Of a stretch of 64,000 nucleotides of DNA, positions 59,207 to 64,000 are shown piece after piece. This stretch comes from Novosphingobium sp. GTDB lineage: Bacteria > Pseudomonadota > Alphaproteobacteria > Sphingomonadales > Sphingomonadaceae. The stretch covers positions 124,001-188,000 of the forward strand of contig JACKKX010000005.1 of assembly GCA_024236215.1 (NCBI GenBank), given 5' to 3'. Made by a program: the position numbers and the translations under genes. Below the pieces are notes generated by a model that had not been told where the DNA came from, ran no database searches, and saw only the letters and a list, made by a program, of their open reading frames with translations. The stretch's first letter is position 1; each line of letters opens with the position of its first letter.

Positions 59207-59799
59207 GTGCAGTTCCCCGTCGCGGTCGATGCGGTGTTCTGAAGCCCGTAGGGCTGGTTGCGCAGGACCGTTGTGGCGGTGAGGGTGAAGTTGTCGGTCT
59301 GGCCCGGGATGAGCTTGGCGATCGGAAAGGCGCGCGGGTAGACCACCGTCACCGTATAGAGCACAGCATCGCGCGCACCGCCGAATCCGGACGAACCGGA
59401 ATCTGCATCCCATACCCCGTTGTCGTTCGCATCCTCGAAGGGTTCGCCATCGTTACAGGTGCCGTCGTTGTTGACGTCGGTATAGTCCTCTGGCCGTGCC
59501 ACAGACGCGAAGCTGGCATAGGCCTTGCGTTCGAAGGTCAGCGTGGCGTTGCCGGCTACTGCATGAACCGCGCGGGTCACGATCGCATCGATGTTGGAAA
59601 CATTGGTGCTGGCGCCCTCAAGCGTGGACTGGCGCGCAGCGTTCTGGATCGCCCCCTGCAGCTGCTGCGCGGTGTACATGTTGTAGGCCAGGTCGAACAG
59701 GCCCATCAGCGTGATCAGCAAGGCCGGCGTAATCAGCGCGAACTCGACGATCGTCGCTCCGCGCTCGTCGCGGGCCAGCCTGGTGAGCAGCCCGCGCAT
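59203..59799 (-). CDS. TadE-like pseudopilin with calcium-loop repeat, module 1
   Basis: 198 residues from ATG 59799, ATGA-type overlap with the VWA gene. TadE segment GATIVEFALITPALLITLMG with Glu19. Residues 107-134 carry two aspartate-rich loops (DVNNDGTCNDGE and DANDNGVWDADS) like EF-hand/dockerin calcium sites, unusual for a TadE protein. The C-terminal part is beta-rich. Confidence 0.8.
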   Translation of the reverse strand: MRGLLTRLARDERGATIVEFALITPALLITLMGLFDLAYNMYTAQQLQGAIQNAARQSTLEGASTNVSNIDAIVTRAVHAVAGNATLTFERKAYASFASVARPEDYTDVNNDGTCNDGEPFEDANDNGVWDADSGSSGFGGARDAVLYTVTVVYPRAFPIAKLIPGQTDNFTLTATTVLRNQPYGLQNTASTATGNCT

Positions 59800-61730
59800 C
59801 ACTTCGAGACCCTGAGATCGCCCAGCTGCGCCGCGATCTTGCTGAACACGTCGTTGAGTTCGGAAGCATCGTGCGCTTCGAAATAGTGGCCGGCCCCGGC
59901 GCATTCGGTCATCACCGGATTAAGCGTGGTGCCGAAACCGATGATCCAGACGGTGATGTTGCGCTTCTTGACTTCGTCGCAGGCGACGCCAAACCGGTTC
60001 TCGACCACTTCGGTCAGGGTATCGCTCGAGCTTTGCGACCACCGCCGCTGATCGAGCGGTTCGATCCCGTAGGCGCCATAGCTCAGATCGAGCGGGGCGG
60101 TCTCACCGTCGGTCAGGAAGATCAGGTGGCGGCTGGTCGGCTTGCCCGCGACATCGGCATTCTCGCCCGAAAACAGCCCGGTGGGCGAGAGCAGCCGCCC
60201 GCCCCAGATCATCCCGATATCGTGATAGGTGCTCCCCTGGGGATAGAGGCTGTCGACGTAGTCCGACACCTCGGCCGAGGTCATTTCCTGGAGCTTCTGG
60301 GCCTGCGCCGGACAGGCCGACAGCCCGGCCCACTCGGCCATCAGGTAGTCGTTGCTGGTCAGGACGGGGGTGGTCCTGAACGTGCCCGTTCCGTTCCACC
60401 AGATCTCGGGCTCCCATGATATCTCGTTGAGCATCGGGCGCCACTGGGTGTCGGGATCACCTGGGGTGGGAACCAGATCGATATCGAGATCAAGCGCGCG
60501 GCTCAGATCGACGTGCGAATAGTCGTCAATCTCATAGGTCGAACGCTCTTCCATACAGCCCCGGAACCAGGCCGTCATGTTGGTGGGGGTGGGTGAGGGA
60601 TAGCCGTACATCGGCACCTCCATCGACCCGCCGACCAGGGTGGAATCGCCCGTCGCACCCTTGAGGAAGCTCACATCCTCCGTAACTGGCTGGTACTTCC
60701 ACTTGTAGATTTCTCGTGTGGCATCGCCGGTGTAGGTCTGGTCGACCTTGTAGTGATAGCTGCTGTAGCGTGTGCCCTCGACCGTCACCATCGCCCCGTC
60801 CGAACTGACGTTGCACCAGAAGTTATCGCCAGTGACGATATATTCGGCGTGGACAGCGCCATTGGATTCTCGGGAATAGGATATGGTTGTCCATGTCGCA
60901 GTACTGTCAGGGCACGAGCTCGCCGAATAGCTGGTTATCGAGGTCGCGGTGCCGCCGAGATAGGTATAGACTGTGTTGTAAGTCGGGTAGGTCTCGGTCT
61001 TGCCGGTCTCCTTCGAGATACGGCCGTGGTAATCCCAGCTGTCGACTACCCAGTCGGACTTGAGCAGATAGCCGACATTGACGTTGGTCGAATAGGGAAC
61101 GAAACCATAGCGTACCCGGGTGCCCGGGCTCTTGGCGGCTTCAAGCTGGCTGTGAAACGATTTCACCACCCCGCGCAGCACATCTATCTTGGCTTCGCTG
61201 TCGCCCGGGTTGGTATCGGCCATCGAACCCGTGGTATCGAGCACGAACATCACATCGGTGTTCGAGAAGTTTAGCTTGGCCTGACAATCGACCGTGATCG
61301 GCACCTCGCTGTAACCGAACAGGGTCATGATCGTGGTCGGTACGTTGACGCTTGCCGCGCCGCTGATCGCGTAGTCCGGTTCGAGCGACATCTCGAAGGT
61401 GCGATCGCGGGTGCCATAGGCACCGGTGCGGAAATTGATGTTGAAGAAGCGGTTGCCGATCGTCGCAACATCGGCTGGCACTTCGCCATCGCTCACCGAT
61501 TGCGAGCCCAGCCGTTTGCGTGCGGCAAGCACACCCGCGTCGCAGGCTTGCTGCAGCCGCGTCTGCGCGAGATAGCTGCGCCCCATGTCGACCCCGCCGC
61601 CAACCAGCGCCAGCAGCGGAAACAGCGCAGCGGCGATCATCGCCAGGGTATTGCCGGCAACATCGCGGGCCAGCCTGCGGAGGCAGCCGTTCAGCAAAAC
61701 AATGGCCTGGCCTTGCGCCATAGCAGACAA
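59799..61730 (-). CDS. TadG-like protein with von Willebrand A domain, module 1
   Basis: 643 residues (ATG 61730; MAQGQ at 61721 is an alternative). An N-terminal Tad membrane segment (about 26-46, GNTLAMIAAALFPLLALVGG) is followed by a periplasmic VWA domain: MIDAS-like DTTGSM at 165-170 and LTDGETAP near residue 550. A long insert between the two halves is Ser/Thr/Tyr-rich. It probably anchors or senses surface contact for the pilus. Leads module 1; 204 bases upstream, containing an A/T-rich stretch, may be its promoter. Confidence 0.85.
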   Translation of the reverse strand: MSAMAQGQAIVLLNGCLRRLARDVAGNTLAMIAAALFPLLALVGGGVDMGRSYLAQTRLQQACDAGVLAARKRLGSQSVSDGEVPADVATIGNRFFNINFRTGAYGTRDRTFEMSLEPDYAISGAASVNVPTTIMTLFGYSEVPITVDCQAKLNFSNTDVMFVLDTTGSMADTNPGDSEAKIDVLRGVVKSFHSQLEAAKSPGTRVRYGFVPYSTNVNVGYLLKSDWVVDSWDYHGRISKETGKTETYPTYNTVYTYLGGTATSITSYSASSCPDSTATWTTISYSRESNGAVHAEYIVTGDNFWCNVSSDGAMVTVEGTRYSSYHYKVDQTYTGDATREIYKWKYQPVTEDVSFLKGATGDSTLVGGSMEVPMYGYPSPTPTNMTAWFRGCMEERSTYEIDDYSHVDLSRALDLDIDLVPTPGDPDTQWRPMLNEISWEPEIWWNGTGTFRTTPVLTSNDYLMAEWAGLSACPAQAQKLQEMTSAEVSDYVDSLYPQGSTYHDIGMIWGGRLLSPTGLFSGENADVAGKPTSRHLIFLTDGETAPLDLSYGAYGIEPLDQRRWSQSSSDTLTEVVENRFGVACDEVKKRNITVWIIGFGTTLNPVMTECAGAGHYFEAHDASELNDVFSKIAAQLGDLRVSK

Positions 61731-61934
61731 AAACTCCGGATATGCTGCCTCACCCTAGTTCAGGCACGTAACCTCTTGCCTGATCGATATGGTTAACATG
61801 TTGAGAAATAATGTATTGAAAGCAGATTGTGGTCGCTGCTCGGATTGGCCTGGCACGCGCGGATGGTTACCCGGGCGGCAATGTGCGTGAAGCAGCCGTC
61901 GCAAACTGATCCGCGTCAGCCAGGCTCCGGCCCG

Positions 61935-62390
61935 TCAGGCAATGAAGACCGAGCGGGTATAGGTAATCGGAATCGAATCGATCCCGACCATCCCGAGGAA
62001 CGAGGGCACGTTGTATCGCAGCGTGATCGTGCGCTCGCTGGTCCCGTCGACCCGGGTGGGAACGCTGGTGACGGTTGCCGTCAGATGGCTTGCCTGCAGA
62101 TGGTAGGGCGCAATGGTGCCGATTTCCACAGCGTAGGCTTCAAGCTCGGTATTGGTATCGCGCATGGTCATGTCCGAATGCGCGGCGGCATCCTGGGCAT
62201 TGATCACCGCATAGCGCGCCACTTCCTCGGAAACCGAGCGCAGCGCGTTATAGTTCTGCATCCCGATCCCGAACTGCATCACCCCGAACAGCATCGCCAG
62301 CAGGGCCGGGCCGAGGATCGCGAATTCGACCATCACCGAACCGCGGCAATCGCCACGGAATTTCGTCAGCAGGGCGCTCAGGGCAGTCAT
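61935..62390 (-). CDS. TadE-like pseudopilin, module 2, last gene
   Basis: 151 residues from ATG 62390. TadE segment GSVMVEFAILGPALLAMLFG with Glu22, then a short beta-rich domain. Overlaps the next gene by ATGA. Parallel in order and size class to the TadE genes of module 1. Confidence 0.82.
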   Translation of the reverse strand: MTALSALLTKFRGDCRGSVMVEFAILGPALLAMLFGVMQFGIGMQNYNALRSVSEEVARYAVINAQDAAAHSDMTMRDTNTELEAYAVEIGTIAPYHLQASHLTATVTSVPTRVDGTSERTITLRYNVPSFLGMVGIDSIPITYTRSVFIA

Positions 62391-62851
62391 GATTGCTTGA
62401 TCATCACATAGCGATCGACGTTGAAGTTGATCGGCGAGCCAAAGCCCCACTGCGTCCAGGCCGGAGTGTAGGTGTCGTTGAGCTGGATCAGAACGTAGCT
62501 GGACACCTTGGTGCCGACACAGGTGGAGGACGAATCGACATAGGTAGTCGCCGATCCGCAGCGGAATTTCTCGCTGACGGTCACCTGATCGCTGTCCAGG
62601 CCGGTGGAGGCGACAATCACGCTTTTCAGCGTGGTGCGCTGGTCATTGGTTTCCGGCGGTGAGGCGAGGGCGATCCCGGTCGCCTCCGCAGCGGCACCCT
62701 GCAGCTCGGTCTGCCGGGCGACCACCTGCGAAACCTGAAAGGCACCCATGCTCATCAGCACAAGCACCGGAGCGACGATCGCCGTTTCGACCAGCATCGC
62801 CCCGCGATCGTCGCGCCAAAGCGCTGCCAGCGATTGCAACCGGCGCCTCAC
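62387..62851 (-). CDS. TadE-like pseudopilin, module 2
   Basis: 154 residues from GTG 62851 (GTGA overlap with the gene upstream). TadE segment GAMLVETAIVAPVLVLMSMG with Glu22. Two cysteines (KFRCGS, STCVG) may pair. Middle gene of module 2. Confidence 0.82.
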   Translation of the reverse strand: MRRRLQSLAALWRDDRGAMLVETAIVAPVLVLMSMGAFQVSQVVARQTELQGAAAEATGIALASPPETNDQRTTLKSVIVASTGLDSDQVTVSEKFRCGSATTYVDSSSTCVGTKVSSYVLIQLNDTYTPAWTQWGFGSPINFNVDRYVMIKQS

Positions 62852-64000
62852 GCGATCAGCCTCACCGTTGCGGTGCGATCGCCGATCAGCATGCCGCCGC
62901 CGCCGTCGGGCGAGCAGAAATTGGTCAGGTTGGCCGATCCAGTGATCCAGAACGTATCGGCCACCAGCATGATGCAGCGCGTGCCGCTGCTCATGTTGCC
63001 GTTAATCTTCACCTCTCGCGAGGGCATGTAGAGAATCCCGTTGAGATCGAGCGTGGCATTGCCGTTGATATCGAAATCGCTGGTGTTGTTTTTGTCGAAA
63101 AACAGCATGTTCTTCCACTTCGCAGCCAGGCTGGCAGAATAGCCATAGGTATTCTGCAGCGTATCTGCGGTGATCCCGGACAATGAAACGTTAGATGTGG
63201 AGTTGATCCGGATATCGCCTGAGGTTCCGGTCATCACGAACAAGACATCGGACCCGGTTACAACCCGATTGTTGCCGAAATCGATCGTTCCGCTGATGAA
63301 ATAGATCCCGCTTGAGAAGATCGTGTTGCAGGTGATCGAAATGTTGCTGTAGATCCCCGGCTGGGGCCGGGCGATACCGTCGGATGCCCCGGTCGTTACC
63401 GGGCCTGTGACCGTGCCGATAGTGGTGGTAACCGTGGTCGTCGCTGCGCGCCAGATGCGGTTGTTGCCGTTGCCGGCGACAACGCTGTAGCTGCCCGTGG
63501 TCGGGCCAGACACGGTCGTCCCTGCGGTCGGCGCGCTGGTATAGGTAGTGCTGGTCGGGCCAACTGTATTGTCGCTTGGGGCCATATAGCCGGCATCGCT
63601 TGACGTCAGCGTAACCGGGGTCGCGCTGCTGACTGGATTGCCCTTCTTGTAGCTGTAGGTAACCTGCGTGCGGACTGTCTGGTTCGCGGTCCAGGTGGTC
63701 GTCCCGGCCGAGTATGCCGGGCACGAATAGGTGCGCGATGGCTAGCCGGCCGAGCTTGGCGCAGTCAGTTCGGCGTAGGGATCGGACAGGCCGTCGACAA
63801 ATTCGTGGATCGTGCCGTTGTTCGAGAACGTATCCTCGATCCCGCCCGCCGAGACAATGTCGCCCAACTGCACTTCGGAGTCGCCGGTTTCGACGATCGC
63901 CTGGGTGCCGGTCGAAAGTGCGCCAACGCCGCAGTCCGAACCGCCGGTGATCGCATTGCCGAAGATCGCGGAGCGGTTGTCGGTTGGGTTCACCGAAAGG
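62848..64000 (-). pseudogene. TadG-like gene interrupted by an in-frame TAG and cut by the window edge
   Basis: One minus-strand frame runs from the right edge to the stop at 62848 except for TAG at 63742-63744. Before it: about 85 codons (NRSAIFGNAITGGSDCGVG ... DPYAELTAPSSAG). After it: 297 codons (PSRTYSCPAYSAGTTTW ... GMLIGDRTATVRLIA). The two parts read as one Tad-domain protein. The downstream part has an ATG at 63585 but no ribosome site, so a separate gene is unlikely. The start lies outside the window. Mutation, sequencing error, or true termination are all possible. Confidence 0.65.

Noticed and set aside
1-64000. CRISPR array, insertion sequence, prophage or rRNA
   Set aside because: No regularly spaced repeats, transposase, integrase, phage structural gene or rRNA sequence was seen on either strand.

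Overview
The window looks like a chromosomal segment from a high-GC alphaproteobacterium, most likely Sphingomonadales (Erythrobacteraceae/Sphingomonadaceae type). This rests on gene families and order, not a database search: a 14-gene nuo operon followed by birA-coaX-RNase J-DUF1467, a trp/moa/lexA/comEC/gltX/gltA neighbourhood, a lipoylated pyruvate dehydrogenase E1 beta, and direct-repeat LexA boxes of the alphaproteobacterial GAAC-N7-GAAC type. No insertion sequence, prophage, CRISPR array or rRNA was seen; the one tRNA is Arg(CCT).

Layout. 1-8.1 kb: metabolic genes on both strands (nitronate monooxygenase, AmtB, 2-hydroxyacid dehydrogenase, thiolase, coniferyl-type aldehyde dehydrogenase) and small envelope proteins. 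8.2-27.2 kb: one dense plus-strand operon with all 14 complex I subunits, three non-complex-I genes wedged between nuoD/E, E/F and F/G, then birA, coaX, RNase J and a DUF1467 membrane protein. 27.2-33.9 kb: a TipN-like polar coiled-coil protein facing a four-gene cluster that holds an Hpt-like protein without its histidine and a kinase-like protein whose phospho-accepting histidine is proline. 33.9-39.8 kb: gltX-gltA (with the fossil 3' end of a second gltA beside it), comEC and lexA with two SOS boxes. 39.9-49.7 kb: moaC-moeA and ppiD-trpE-hydrolase-trpG-trpD-trpC, separated by an unrelated secreted-protein gene. 49.9-58.5 kb: tpiA, secG, pyrG, a candidate small RNA, hsp20 with a probable RNA thermometer, grxC, a Nit-like hydrolase, DUF1178, tRNA-Arg, an ftsB-like gene and pdhA-pdhB. 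58.5-64.0 kb: two consecutive TadG-TadE-TadE pseudopilin modules on the minus strand, the second interrupted by an in-frame TAG and cut by the window edge.

Together the genes are mostly housekeeping: respiration (complex I), carbon entry to the TCA cycle (PDH, citrate synthase), tryptophan and molybdopterin synthesis, RNA decay, SOS control. The parts worth following up are the degenerate phosphorelay cluster beside the TipN-like gene, the hsp20 leader, the structured intergenic RNA after pyrG, the passenger genes inside the nuo operon, the gltA fossil and the duplicated Tad modules.
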